A stretch of 64,000 bases of DNA from Alnus glutinosa. Lineage: Eukaryota; Streptophyta; Magnoliopsida; Fagales; Betulaceae. Below are positions 35,765 to 47,337 of the stretch, in pieces. The stretch covers positions 24,247,501 to 24,311,500 of the forward strand of contig NC_084899.1 in NCBI RefSeq assembly GCF_958979055.1, in the 5' to 3' direction. The notes beneath the pieces are model-generated. The model saw only the letters and a list, made by a program, of their open reading frames with translations. It ran no database searches and had not been told where the DNA came from. Each line of letters opens with the position of its first letter. Position 1 is the stretch's first letter. A program made the translations under genes and the position numbers.

Positions 35765-36045
35765 GCAATTTATGTTGGTATGTCGAGTTTGAATTATGTT
35801 GATACATGAGTACAAGACTATATAAGTCAACTCTAATCTGATTCAATAAAAGAAATAGGTCTGACCCCTTGACTTCTAACTTATTAATTCCATATTGGGT
35901 TTGCAGGTCGTGTTAAAAATTATCAACCTTAAATGTCTTGTATCGGGTCAAGAGATGAGTATAAGATGATATAAGTCAATTCTAATCTTCTGACTCATTC
36001 GATTAAATTGGTGAGAACTTTTCAATTCTCATGTCGAGTTCATGT
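35765..36045. repeat. Dispersed repeat family, two tandem fragments
   Basis: Two copies of the 'tatgtcgagtt…gagtacaagactatataagtcaactctaatc' type sequence follow each other; the second starts near 35940 with 'tatcgggtcaagagatgag'. They belong to the same family as the repeats at 12.2 kb and 22-26.6 kb. Non-coding. Confidence 0.5.
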
Positions 36046-36349
36046 AATGACCTTAGAGAGTTTTTATGAATGTTAAAATGGTTGAACTTAGATTCAGGAG
36101 TAATAGAAAATAAAAGGGCATAAAATTCCTTTTGGTGTATCATTTTAGTGGTGACTTACTATTATTAACATGGCATAGCCAAATAGAGAAGGAAAAGGCA
36201 CATGCACATTTATTATACTGTTTGTACATAAGTTGGTGTTGGTCCATTCAATTGGATAGAAGGGGACACGCACTCTTATTTGAAAGATCCAAAGTCATTG
36301 GACATGATCATCTTCCTATTGCGCAATGATCAAGAATAAAGACTCTGTT

Positions 36350-36697
36350 AAGTGTTATCCAATCCAAAAAGGAGAACACAACTACACAAGTTGGTAGCGA
36401 AAAATAAAAAGATGCTTTCACGGTATCATTCTTACCCGGTTAGTTGTCCTGCTTTATTGGTGCCTTGCCGACAGAAAAAGAGGGAAAATAAATAGACAAT
36501 GAAAACAGAGGGACTATTAAAGATATTTTCGTGTAAATAATAGCGACAGATGCTTTATAATATTAGGTTAAACCCAGTATGTTTTTTTTATTTTATTTTA
36601 TTTTACAGACAAAACCAATATTTTGATCCTCAAAAGTTGATACAAAATCCAAAAACCCACTACTAGCAGGAAACCATTGTAAATGCAAAGGGAAGAT

Positions 36698-36737
<40 letters not shown>

Positions 36738-37270
36738 AATTTCTTTTGAAGGGTTTTTTATTTTTATTTTTTGATTTTATTAGTGTTTTGTGTTCGGATG
36801 ATTTGTTAATGTTTTTATTCTGAAAATAGAAAATAAGCATTGTATTTTTATGAAATTAAACGACTAGCGAACATGATACAAACCAAACACAAATTAACGA
36901 TTTAAGATCGAGGGGTTTTAGGAGTATTTTTGTGTTTTGAGTCGTTTATTATTATTTATTTATTTATTTGAGAATGGAAAACAAAGGATCTTCATGGAAT
37001 ATTATAGACCACAATAATTGAGGTAGACAAGCTAATGCAATTTGATTACAATCCCATCTTTTTTGAACTTTACAAACAACAGGATTGATTAATAGAATCA
37101 GGAGTAGATCTAACCTCACTGTGATGCCCCTCAAAACTTGGCGAAATTGATATGTGCTCCTAATTAAGTTGTATTATCAAACAGAGATAACAGGGAAAAA
37201 AAAAAAAAAAATTGAAAAACAAGAAGAACAAACAAAGGAATAATAAGAAAATGGAGGTGAAGAAGATCAA
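36350..37270. other. Intergenic stretch downstream of the ERF1-like gene
   Basis: Holds an (AT)n tract at about 36701-36734 and the presumed 3' UTR of the ERF gene. No gene or element boundary is recognised. Confidence 0.4.
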
Positions 37271-37271
37271 T

Positions 37272-37952
37272 TCACTGAGTAGTACTAGTAGCACTCTCAG
37301 ATGGGCTGAGGCTCAAAAGTTCCTCTAAATATTCAGCTCCCAAGTCCTCCAACACCACCACACTTTCTGACGCTGTATCTTTCTTCCCTTTACTTTTCTT
37401 CTTAATCGTTGATTTTCTTCTCATGGAGTGCTTCCTCTTTAGTGCCACCACCGGCGAGCACCCCTCCTCACAACGATACTTCATGTCTTGGAGTGAATTT
37501 CTGACCACTTCCACCGGAAAATTGAGCACGGCCAAGGTACCCCTCATCGAGAATGAAGCTTGGTCGTATGCCAGAGCAGCTGCCTCGGCACTATCAAACG
37601 TTCCAAGCCATACCCGGATGCCGTGCCTAGTCGAATCCCTTATCTCCGCCGCGTACTTCCCCCACGGCCGCCGCCGAACCCCTCTATAGGACTTCTCTTT
37701 CTTGCATACTTCTTCTAATTTGGGATTTGAAGTGTCTTCCTCTTCCTTAACCACACACGTGGGACTGGTGCTTTCCCATGCTTCTTTAGTCCCCTTTGCC
37801 AGGACATCCAAAAGTAGCATTTCCTCGGAGTCATTGAGGTTGAAGGGAAGGGAATTATGGTGGAAAAGAAGCTCATCCCACGAGAAGGATTCTCCATAGA
37901 ATGATTCTTGTGAGAATTCTGAATTTGGGTACTCAAACAAACATGATTCCAT
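37272..37952 (-). CDS. Group IX ERF transcription factor, ERF1-like
   Basis: AP2/ERF DNA-binding activator of 226 residues, expected in the nucleus. In Arabidopsis this clade (ERF1, ORA59) binds GCC-box promoters and links ethylene and jasmonate signals to defence. Seen here: an acidic N-terminal region with a SFSWDELLF stretch (about 22-30). The single AP2 domain lies at 89-146 ([19 protein letters not shown] … RVWLGTF … [10 protein letters not shown] … LNFP). A basic cluster at about 172-191 may be a nuclear signal, and an EDLL-type activation motif ([15 protein letters not shown]) lies at 199-213. The ATG at 37952 was chosen because it gives the family N-terminus; an in-frame ATG at 38111 would add 53 unrelated residues. 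Intronless, as usual. A second ERF lies 15 kb away on the same strand. Confidence 0.93.
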   Translation of the reverse strand: MESCLFEYPNSEFSQESFYGESFSWDELLFHHNSLPFNLNDSEEMLLLDVLAKGTKEAWESTSPTCVVKEEEDTSNPKLEEVCKKEKSYRGVRRRPWGKYAAEIRDSTRHGIRVWLGTFDSAEAAALAYDQASFSMRGTLAVLNFPVEVVRNSLQDMKYRCEEGCSPVVALKRKHSMRRKSTIKKKSKGKKDTASESVVVLEDLGAEYLEELLSLSPSESATSTTQ

Positions 37953-38237
37953 GGCGGAATTCAGCGGCTGGACTTGGTTTTTTCGGTGCTTGGAGCCTGG
38001 TGACAACTTATGTTGGTGTACCCAGATTTGAACACCTAACCCATTTATATACCCAAAGAAAAAAAAAAAAAAAGAGTGGATTTGAATGGATAAAAGATTA
38101 GAACAACGCAAAAGATTAAATTAATGAATATAAATATGAATAAACTAAAAGCAAGTTGAGAGTAAGATTATTGGGCAAGGAGGATGTCCTCTCAGATTTT
38201 AGAATAAATTAATGCAAATGTCCTATTCTTCCTTAAG

Positions 38238-38265
38238 CACGTGGGTCAAATCAGAGGCGGCGGGG
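38238..38265 (-). promoter_or_regulatory. Cluster of G-box, W-box and GCC-like motifs upstream of the ERF1-like gene
   Basis: About 290 bp upstream of the ATG the sequence has CACGTG (38238-38243), GGTCAA (W-box TTGACC on the other strand, about 38244-38249) and GGCGGCGG (GCC-box-like core, about 38256-38263). They all fall within 28 bp. The close grouping fits a stress-responsive promoter, but each motif is short and use is not shown. Confidence 0.35.
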
Positions 38266-38299
38266 TTGGTATTTTGGATATTCGGTGACGTCTTTGCTG

Positions 38300-41170
38300 C
38301 TGAGTGCTGGCCATAACTAGGTTCCCGCTTGTCCTCGTGGCACCCCTGTTTTTGGTGACTCAGGAAGGTGAATGAATACAGAGTTTCATGAATTTTCATG
38401 CAACTTATTTGTTAATAAGTGCACAGGCACAATTAGGAGCCTTATAAATTATGTTTAGCGTTAGGATTCGTATAGGATGATATAGCGTTAAAATATAGAT
38501 ATAAGACTATAGAAGTTAACTATAATTAAAAGACTTAGATCTTTTTTGTCAATACTAACTTATTGAACAGTACTGTAAGGAGTACATGAATTATGTTTGT
38601 TAACAGTTTTGTTTTCTGTTATCATATTAAAATATTAAAAAAAAATCAATAAAGTATAAAAATTGTTTTAATCTTTATGTCATATCAGAACACGTTTTAA
38701 AATAAAAAAAAATTTTCAAACCCATTAACAAAACGTACCGAAGTTTTCCTTTTCATTGGACTTTCTAATTCCAAATATTGGCTCAAGTCATGAAATTCTG
38801 GTCAGCTGGTCAAGTTTCAAAGTTGAAGTATTTGAATGAGAAAGCACATGTAAAATCATTGCCTAAAAAGTTCCAAGGAATATTGCCTAGGGGTAAAAAA
38901 AAAAAAGAAAAAGAAAAAAGAAGCTCTAAAAATCAAACCTTAATCTAGTCAAATTTACTTCCCATGCCTTAAAACCATAAACAAATGTTTAGATTATGTT
39001 GGCATGAGCCTTTCCTAGTACCTTCTAGTGTCTATATACATATATTATTTTTTACTTTATAAATGATGGCCCCACTTTAAAATTCCAATGAATTTCAATG
39101 CCAATCGCCTTCTTAAAATTAATTAAATTTGTATTTCTGTTCCTGTCAAATCCGAGTCAGTGCAATTCATCAAAAGACAGAACATGTTTCTGCGACAAGT
39201 TCATTGCAAGGTGACTCGAATGTGCTTCTAGGTTTTACTTCACGTTTATCCTATGCAAACCACATATTCTGTGACAAAGAGATCATTTCCTTCCATTATG
39301 GGTCAACAAAGCTCATCTCAGGCACAGGGGAGAGAAAGAATTATGGACAGAGATTCTCAGCAGCAAGTTCACTGTTCAGATAATTATGACAGTAAACATG
39401 CGAGAATTTTTATAGAACTCGCATGTTCAAACACGCTTCTAATAATTCACTTTCTTACTCGGACAAGTGAATTTAATAAAGACTCATTAACTGTTTAATA
39501 TTTACTGTTCGAGCCGCGAACTAAAAAAGTCAAAAACTTTATTTTTTTACATTACAAAACATCTTTATTTATTTTTACTTTATATTACATTAATCATTCT
39601 TTCATCATTTTACCTCTCAAAATTGGTACTCTTTATCAAACACATAATTTTTTTTTTTTTTTAAAAAAAATAATAATAATTTCAAGGACAGTAACAGGTT
39701 GTGTTTTTTTGACTAGAATTGTCTCCAATATCGGTGATATTAATTACTAATTTGTTCGTGGTCCTTTGTTTTAGGACTTTCAATTTCAAACGTTTTTATC
39801 CAAACTTCGTTGGTGACTTTGACAGATGGAGCTCAAGCAGTGCAGAGGGCCTGCATCTGGACCTTTACAAAAACATCACAATCAAACATGTGTAACTTTC
39901 TTCACAATCCTCCGCCTCTGCCGCTGATCTGCAGTCATTTCAAGCATATATCTCAAGAAATTTAAGCCTGCCAAATTGTCTTGCTGGTGACAAAATTTAG
40001 AGGTAGAAGAAGTCTTAGAATTCTAGATCTTAATTGTCAGTCCTGCCTTATTTCATGCCATAGTTGTAACTACACGGGTCCTTTAATCAACAACTTTGAT
40101 CGAGTTCCCTTTTCCCCCTCCCTCAAAATATGGATTGCTAAAAGAAAGAAAGAAAAAAATTAAGAATAATCTACTTTGAGTGTCATGACAGACAAGCAGC
40201 CAATTATTCATGTGGCACTGGCAGTCCTCTTCGGCGAAAGGAATTTAACCAAAAAAGACAAAGAAATTGGCCTAAGAGTCTAGTATCTTAGTCATGAATA
40301 ATGCTATTCAAAATGGTGGTTTTGACCCCTCTTGATTTGGAAAAGGAGAATACTGTTTAACCGATTTAGTGCAAAACAGGACCGATCCTGCGGTTGTGAC
40401 CACTCATAAGGGTTCAATCGGGTGACCGATCACCCGCTTACTCTTATTGGAGTGGCTCAACCACAAAAATATAGACTTCGTTGACGTAAGCCGTTGAAAT
40501 GTAAATTAATTATATATTTTTCCTTATTCATTATCTATAACCCGTCCTCTCAAAACTAGAACTTTTGGGCATTAAAATGATTAAGAAAACAAATTCTTTA
40601 AAACCCATGTACAGATTAAATATCATGGATCAATCTTAGTAGTTAGTTAGTGGTGGAATGAAAGAGATTTAGAAGAGATGAAAAAAAACACCCAGTTATA
40701 ATAATAGTATATCTTAGTACGGATTATGATTATAAAATGAAGATTATCTTAGGTCAGTCCATTATTCATTAAAAAATATTATCTGATTGCGTACTCTATA
40801 ATTCTTACTGATAATAAAAAACAGCCGACTCTTTTTTAAAAAAATTTTTTATCCTTTCTCACGTGACTAGAATTATGGACCCAACAAATCAAGCTAGCTA
40901 GGCACAGTCGTCATTTGCAGTTTGACAAGTTTATTGGTCATGAAATGGTCCTCGTGATTCATCGTACATGGTCACTTCCTAGGTAACTAGGTTACACTTT
41001 GAATTTCCTCCATTTTTTTTTTTCCGGTGTTCTTTGTAAAAGGCCCCACAACCCACAAATGGCTGATGCTTTGAAGCTCTTGCCGTCGATGCCACGGCAT
41101 TAACTACAGTCGTTGATCGATGTCATTTTGTCATATTCAAGCCTCTATAAAATTTAGAATTAACTTCTAA
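38300..41170. other. Intergenic region, no recognised gene
   Basis: AT-rich with scattered short frames of no known family. A repeat-family fragment lies at about 38440-38600. Nothing else can be supported. Confidence 0.4.
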
Positions 41171-41879
41171 ATAAATGAACTCTGTTAATACAGTTTTCGG
41201 TATGATTTGAATCTGTACGTTCTTTTGATGTTCTTCACGCTCCTTAATAATTTTGCAAAACAACAAAAATTAAAGGACCCTTCCGGGGGTCCTCTCCGAT
41301 GTCTAAATTAGTTTCTATAAGAAAATAATGCTTTGTGCATAAAAACTCATTCTTATTTTGTACCTGGAGTATGGGCCTATTTATAGGCAAAGAGGTGGAG
41401 TCAAAGCTGGATTAGAATTCCTGCTCCTTGTCGATCTAGAACTGTTGTCAGAGTTCTAATCGAGATCTAGAATTGATATCAAAGTTCTAATTGGACTTTG
41501 ATCCTTTATTAGACTTCTAATCTAATATCTTCTTAGACTTCTGATATGATCATTATTCTTATTTGTTTGGACCTTATTTGACTTTCGAATCTCCTCTTTG
41601 GATTGGGTTGAGTGGGATTTATCCCCAATAGTTACCCCCAATTCCCTTATCCGAAGCTTGCTTAAATAATGAGAATTCCATGTCTAAGGAAACCCGATCT
41701 TTGTCTCCTTCTGAAAACCTGCTAACCTGCAAAACCTGAGGGTTAAATCTTACCCCTCATTACCTTCTTATTTTTTCTTAGGGTTTTCTCCTTGTCTCTT
41801 GAAATGGCTAACTCCTGGAAAACTCGAGGGTTAAATCCGACCCCCCTGACTCTCTTTATTTCTTTTTCTCGGCAATGAT

Positions 41880-42470
41880 TGATCCGAGAATGCTTTCTTG
41901 TTGCTCTCGGCTAGGACTGATCCGAGAGGCTTTGCTTCTTGCTCTCTGCTAGGACTGATCCGAGACTCTCGGCTAGGACTGATCCGAGAGTTTTTCTTCT
42001 TGCTCTCGGCTAGAACTGATCCGAGAGGCTCCTTCTCGGCTAGGACTGATCCGAGAAGTTTTTTCTTGCTCTCAGCTAGGACTAATCCGAGAGGCTCCTT
42101 CTCGACTAGGACTGATCCGAGAAGTTTTTTCTTGCTCTCGGCTATGACTGATCCGAGAGGCTCCTTCTTGGCTAGGACTGATCCGAGAAGTTTTTTCTTG
42201 CTCTCGGCTAAGACTGATCCGAGAGGCTCCTTCTTGGCTAGGACTGGTCCGAGAAGTTTCTTCTTGCTCTCAGCTAGGACTGATCCGAGAAGTTTCTTCT
42301 TGCTCTCGGCTAGGACTGATCCGAGAGACTCCTTCTCGGCTAGGACTGGTCCGAGAAGTTTCTTTTTGCTCTCGGCTAGGACTGATCCGAGAGGCTCCTT
42401 CTCGGCTAGGACTGATCCGAGAAGTTTCTTCTTGCTCTTGGCTATGACTAATCCGAGAGGCTTTACCTAC
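41880..42470. repeat. 66 bp tandem array of palindromic half-units inside the retroelement
   Basis: About 18 half-units of roughly 33 bp alternate in two forms (…gaggctcctt and …gaagttttttcttg), giving a 66 bp period. Each half-unit carries a near-perfect inverted repeat, tctcggct…gatccgaga. Because 66 is divisible by three, one plus-strand frame stays open for 209 codons as a LLSARTDPRGSFSARTDPRSFF-like repeat. That frame runs antisense to the element and is probably a by-product of the array. The array lies between the gag remnant and the polypurine tract. Confidence 0.85.
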
Positions 42471-42674
42471 AAAATAAGCGACATCAACGGGTTCTCGTCC
42501 CTAGACCGGGAACACTCCGATGCTTAAGTCAGCTTTATTCATTTATTCTGAAAATACTTATTCCCAAAATATGGGGAATTTTCTGTCTAGTCTAAATTAA
42601 AAATAAAAGTCTAGTTCTTTGCAAATATAAATGCTAAAAAATAAAAGCAAGCCTGAAATTCCCGAGAGTCCTTT

Positions 42675-42926
42675 TTATCGGATCACGGGCAGATACTGTT
42701 GTTGCCTCGGCTCTCTATGCCTAGGGCTTCTGCTTCCTCGGTCTTCTCTTCTTTCTATGTCATCTCGGGGATCGTTCTCTTGATGCCTCTCGCCTAGTTG
42801 AGGACGGTCTCGGGGATAGTAATCCCGTGGCTGCTGATCTCGGGGCTGATAGTCCTGATGATTCCGAGGCCTGTTATTTCCTTGCTGGTTCCGTTTTTCT
42901 CCCAATAACCGAATCAGCTTGCCAGA
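42675..42926 (-). pseudogene. gag C-terminal remnant of the retroelement
   Basis: The minus-strand frame reads KLIRLLGEKRNQQGNNRP, then a run rich in Arg, Asp, Pro and Gln (PRDQQPRDYYPRDRPQ), ending with a stop after LPVIR. It resembles the basic nucleocapsid-side tail of a plant Gypsy gag. It is cut at its 5' side by the deletion that fused it to the LTR at 42926/42927, so no complete protein can be made. Confidence 0.6.
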
Positions 42927-43471
42927 GTTCCTGCTCCTTGTCGATCTAGAACTGTTGTCAGAGTTCTAATCGAGATCTAGAATTGATATCAAAGTTCTAA
43001 TTGGACTTTGATTATTTATTAGACTTCTAATCTGATATCTTCTTAGACTTCTGATATGATCATTATTCTTATCTGTTTGGACCTTATTTGACTTTCGAAT
43101 CTCCTCTTTGGATCGGGTTGAGTGGGATTTATCCCCAACAAACTCCATGCTTTGATCACATATTTGTACATACTAAGCCTATAGCTAGCTACTCAGAGCA
43201 TTCTCTTCAGGCTAGCCAAATGTTCTTATGGCTAGTCCGGATGCTAAAATGAGAGTAAAATGAGCGTGTTTTAAAAAAATGAATAGCTAAAATAGGAAAA
43301 ATATAATTTTTTTTAGCTTAAACGAAGAGCAAGTTTGTTGAGCCGGATGTTAATGCTCTAACATATATTATCTCTCCCCTCAATAAAGAAATTTTTGAGA
43401 AATAATATTTAAAGAAACTTTTTTAATAAAATTTGTGGGTATAAAATTTTTTGGTAACTCTAGAAAATAAG

Positions 43472-43633
43472 TAATGCTACATATTTAAATCTCATCCCAT
43501 TAAGTTGGTGTGGCAGTGCCCATCAACTTTTATTAAAAAAATTAAAAAATAAAAATAAAAATTCAAGGACTGATGGACACTATCACCTCAGGCCAATCAA
43601 ATAAGAGTGAGATGTTAATTGAATATTTAGAAT
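43472..43633. mobile_element. Mutator-like MITE candidate, about 160 bp
   Basis: Imperfect inverted ends: aagtaatgctacatattta at the left, with tgaatatttagaattactt at the right. The start resembles the element at 15205. Target duplications are not clear. Non-coding. Confidence 0.5.
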
Positions 43634-43890
43634 TACTTGTAAAAAATATTAGAATAGTGGGCAAGCTAGGGAGGTTCTTCATGATAAAGGGGGATTAAAA
43701 GGGTGCATCAGCATGAATGGATGTTTGTCCAACTTTCACTGCATGCACTTTCGGTTTGGTGGTGTTGACAAAGTTGGGACATGTCTGTTATATATATAAT
43801 CACAAAGTATTTGGGGATGGCCGGATGGGCTGGGTATGGAAGATGAACTCTTGTGGGCATGGTGCAAGAACCCGTACCTGAATTGAACCA

Positions 43891-43937
<47 letters not shown>

Positions 43938-44591
43938 TTCTGAATTAGGTAGGATCCATCATATCAAAAAAAAAAAAAAAAAATGTTCGAGGCCATGGGC
44001 GTTGAAATTGTTTGTGTTTTTGTCATTATCGATAGTGATCAGTTCTTGATCTTTAGTTGTGTTGTTTTATGCTCTTTATAATTCAAAGGCCCTATTGCTT
44101 TGCATTTTGGTTAAACAACAGGGAATATAAATTCACTCGCCCTCGATCGTGGGATTACCCATGAGTGCATGAATCTCTTTAACTTTACTTTATTAATTAT
44201 TTCTTCTTATTGGGATAGGCATGAAAAGGAGGGGGATGATCAAAAGTTTGACGATTCCAATCCTCAAATAAACTAATATTTTATTTTAAGTAGATGTAAA
44301 AAGAGGGAAAGTGTCAAGTCCTCCATCTTTATCCACTTCATTTTAACAAAGAATCATTTGTTAATTTCCATTACCCTGGCCTGTAAAAGTTGGGACTAAA
44401 ATCCCCCTCTAGTGGACGTTTCTTGTAACCTTTTGCTCCCTATAACTGGACAGGCAATTAATTAAGAAAGGCCTTTGATGAGACTTACTTAATTGCCAAC
44501 GGAGGTGTTTGGATTGCCCGAATACCTATTCTGCTATTCAGATGAATAAGCTCTATTGAAAGAAACCAAACAAGCTACATGCATATTATAA

Positions 44592-44857
44592 TGAGTCCGT
44601 TTGGATTTGTAGTTTCAGAACGTGTGATTTCAAAAATAACAATTTTAAAATGTGCGATATATAAAAACGCAGTTAATCGTTTAGTAAAATTACAATTTAG
44701 CCTTTAAAATCGTATGCGATATGAAAACATAGATTTTTCAAATTTTTTTTCTTTTCCAGACCACAATTTTTTAAACTCATTCTCAAACTATACATATTTT
44801 GTGATTTTATTTAAAATTATACTTTTGACGTCCAAAATCGTAAAGCAAACAGACTCT
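44592..44857. mobile_element. MITE with gagtccgtttg ends
   Basis: The left end gagtccgtttggattt and right end caaacagactct are inverted copies, and the interior is AT-rich with 'aaaatcgtatgcgat' phrases. A related, more diverged copy lies at about 54885-55140 (agtctgtttgacattg … caaatacaaacaaaacg). Class probably hAT or PIF; target duplication not resolved. Confidence 0.5.
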
Positions 44858-44945
44858 ACAGCCAAGTCCGATCCCTTGATGACCTGAGCGGATGGTTTTT
44901 ATACTATCATTGAAATCAATTTTAAGGACACAAGCACCAAGCACA

Positions 44946-45500
44946 TGTATGGGTGGATAATACCTTTATTTCGCATCTATATATGCACTTTGTGGATGGC
45001 AGATTTTAGTAACCATCCGCCCATCCAAGGTGGATGGAATCCGCCCATAACCGACGATCGTACATGGGCGGACAAGTTTTTTGTACTCCATTTGTGATAT
45101 CCGCTTTGCATTTTGGGATCTTTTTTGGGTTTTTTATTTTTGGGATTTTTTTTATTTGCTATAAACTTAATTTATATTGGTCTATTGCTTTTTGAAAGCC
45201 TTTTATGAGTTTTTTTTTTTAAAATTTTTTTTTATAGATGGACTTAATCAAATTTTTGAACTAAATACACTTTTCAATTTTAATACGAAAATACAAATTG
45301 AATGGTAAACCCTAGGCAATACAAGTAAATTGAAAGAAAAAAAAAGAAAAAAAGATACAATTGAATTGAATTATATTATCTAGAAAAAAAAAAAATACAA
45401 ATGAATAAACTTCAATTGCCTTTAAATAATGTCTGTAACCCATGCGGACGGGCGAATAGTAGATGCAGGACGGTTTAACTGCCAACCTCAACACACCTAT
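44946..45500. mobile_element. hAT-like non-autonomous repeat, copy 1
   Basis: Begins tatgggtggataatacc and ends with …gacggtttaactgccaacc…cacaccta, whose reverse (TAGGTGTGTTGAGG) resembles a hAT end. It contains 'ccgcccat' phrases and a shared interior phrase tttttgaactaaatacac. The same features recur at 61640-63455, where a LINE has split the copy. No transposase. A poly-T run of more than 40 bases follows at about 45524-45566. Confidence 0.5.
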
Positions 45501-45518
45501 GCGTCTTCATGGTCACAA

Positions 45519-45569
<51 letters not shown>

Positions 45570-46233
45570 CTAAGGGTATAATTTTATTTTTACACATTTG
45601 ATAGGAGTACTACATACAATGGATATTTTACGTCACGTGTGGTTCACGTGATGTATTTTTTTTTTCGAAATTAACAGAAAATGCTGATGTAAGGGGCAAA
45701 GTGAAAATAATTGATAGTTTGAAAATCGATTGCAACTTTTTTGAAATTAGGGGTACATTACAAATTGAATAGAAGTCAGAGAAGATTAGAAGAATTAGTA
45801 TAATTTCTCCATACTTTTTCTTTTGTTCAAGAAAAAAGAGTTTGAGATTCAGCTTATCATGAATATTAGATTTAGAGGATTGAAAATATTTATATCAAAT
45901 ATTGTGGGAAAAAAAAATTAAAAAAATGCAGCCGTCATAAATGATTATACCCGTATATAATAATTAAGAGATGGGTTCCACAAACACTAATAGACATCAA
46001 TGACTGAAAGTTGCTTCTGTCTAGAGGAAAGTGAAAGTGCTTGAATTCATTAGTCTTAAAATATTATAGAATAATAAATAAATAAATAAGAGTTTGCAAA
46101 GTAGCTTTAAATTTTGAGAAATACTAGAATTTTATGTAGTGTTTTTCTGGTGTCTAACTAAAAGAATATAAATGTAGTAAAAAAAATTATATCTATGTTA
46201 TTCTTTAAATGACACAAATGTAATTTTTAAATT

Positions 46234-46238
46234 TTTTT

Positions 46239-46308
<70 letters not shown>
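46234..46308. repeat. Long (AT)n microsatellite
   Basis: Uninterrupted alternating A and T for about 70 bases. Other (AT)n tracts are at about 43892-43935, 49492-49528 and 61798-61838, with a shorter one at 46710-46731. Confidence 0.9.
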
Positions 46309-46310
<2 letters not shown>

Positions 46311-46359
46311 TTTCAGATGGACACTAAAACATATACTAAAAAAAACGAGTAGACTAATA

Positions 46360-46566
46360 ATTACTGGTCAAAAGGGGATGCTACGGCTAGGGGGTTCCAA
46401 TCCGGCACCCTTCCCTCCCCTCCTCTCTCCTGTTTGCTTATGGATAATGGATTGACCATTCAACATTGTTTTGAATATATATATCCTTTTGACCAGGAGA
46501 GAGGAGGGGAGGGAAGGGTGCCGGATTGGAACCCCCTAGCCGTAGCATCCCCTTTTGACCAGTAAT
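46360..46566. mobile_element. Perfect 73 bp inverted repeat with 61 bp loop
   Basis: The arms 46360-46432 and 46494-46566 are exact reverse complements over 73 bases, beginning attactggtcaaaagggg and ending tcctctctcctg. The loop contains a further partial copy of the end sequence (ccttttgaccag, about 46485-46496). It is probably a very young foldback or MITE-type insertion in an (AT)-rich site. Target duplication is not resolvable because of flanking AT repeats. A strong cruciform or hairpin is expected. An assembly artefact is possible. Confidence 0.8.
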
Positions 46567-47337
46567 ATATATATATATATATAAATCTTGGAAGATTCAT
46601 TTTTATTATTATTATTTTTATGAGCATTTGGAAAGGTTATCGATCTGTTTGTTATGTCTTTTTTTTTTTCTTATAATAATATTACAGTTTGACAGCTTCC
46701 ACTCAGGGATATATATATATATATATATATATCCCCTCCTTAGAAGTTGCTTGAGAGAGGTTTTGGGCGGTGATAGTCTTTGGGTCTTTTTTTTTTTTTT
46801 TTTTTTTTTTGAGTCTTTAGGGTCTTTTTGAATGGACGGAAGAATTAAGTAGGGAAAAGATGTTCAACTATGAAAATGACAGACGCGACAATATTGTACG
46901 TTGCTGGTTGTTCATAGAACACTCACCAGATGCTTGAGAAAGGTACTACTAACATCCTAAGACACGGGCAATCAACTTTTCTGAAGAGTTTAATGAAACA
47001 ACAATTAATATTTAAAACTTGAGAAATGCTAAGGACTTGTTTGGTAAGTAATTGTGTTGTTGAATATTTGTGTGTTGTAGAATAAAAAGTGATTGATGTG
47101 ATATAAAATTTGAGAATGTTTTATAAAAAAGTGAAAAAATTTTGTTTTGTAGTTGTGCTTCCTACTTTACTTCCCTATAACTGACTTGAGAGCGTGATGC
47201 GGCACTCTCATGTAAACCTCTACAAAGTTTTTTATTTTTAAACAAAAAAGTAATTGAAGGAATTAAATTTAATGGTGCTGGACGGCTACTTTCATTGGTG
47301 GCTAATTACCCTTTTGGAGATAAGGGGATGGTCCATC

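Larger units (their letters stand above)
41183..43140 (-). mobile_element. Deleted Gypsy-type LTR retroelement, 1958 bp, TSD AACTC
   Basis: Target duplications AACTC lie at 41178-41182 and 43141-43145. The 3' LTR (in element orientation) is 41183-41630, 448 bp, with a TATA box (TATAAATAGGCCC on the minus strand, about 41375-41387). The polypurine tract (aagggaattggggg, then taac) is at 41631-41648. The 5' LTR survives only as 42927-43140. It begins TGTTGGGGATAAATCCC and is about 96% like its partner by eye. A deletion joins it directly to the end of a gag-like frame. The primer-binding site, protease, reverse transcriptase and integrase are absent. Like the element at 26.9-28.3 kb it has TAAC between the G-run and the LTR. 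Confidence 0.88.

Noticed and set aside
41898..42527. 209-codon open frame as a protein-coding gene
   Set aside because: It is entirely made of the 66 bp tandem array, runs antisense to the retroelement, and has no domain; the array period explains the openness.
46628..46831. 67-codon frame rich in Phe, Ile and Tyr
   Set aside because: Built from poly-T and (AT)n tracts; low-complexity artefact.
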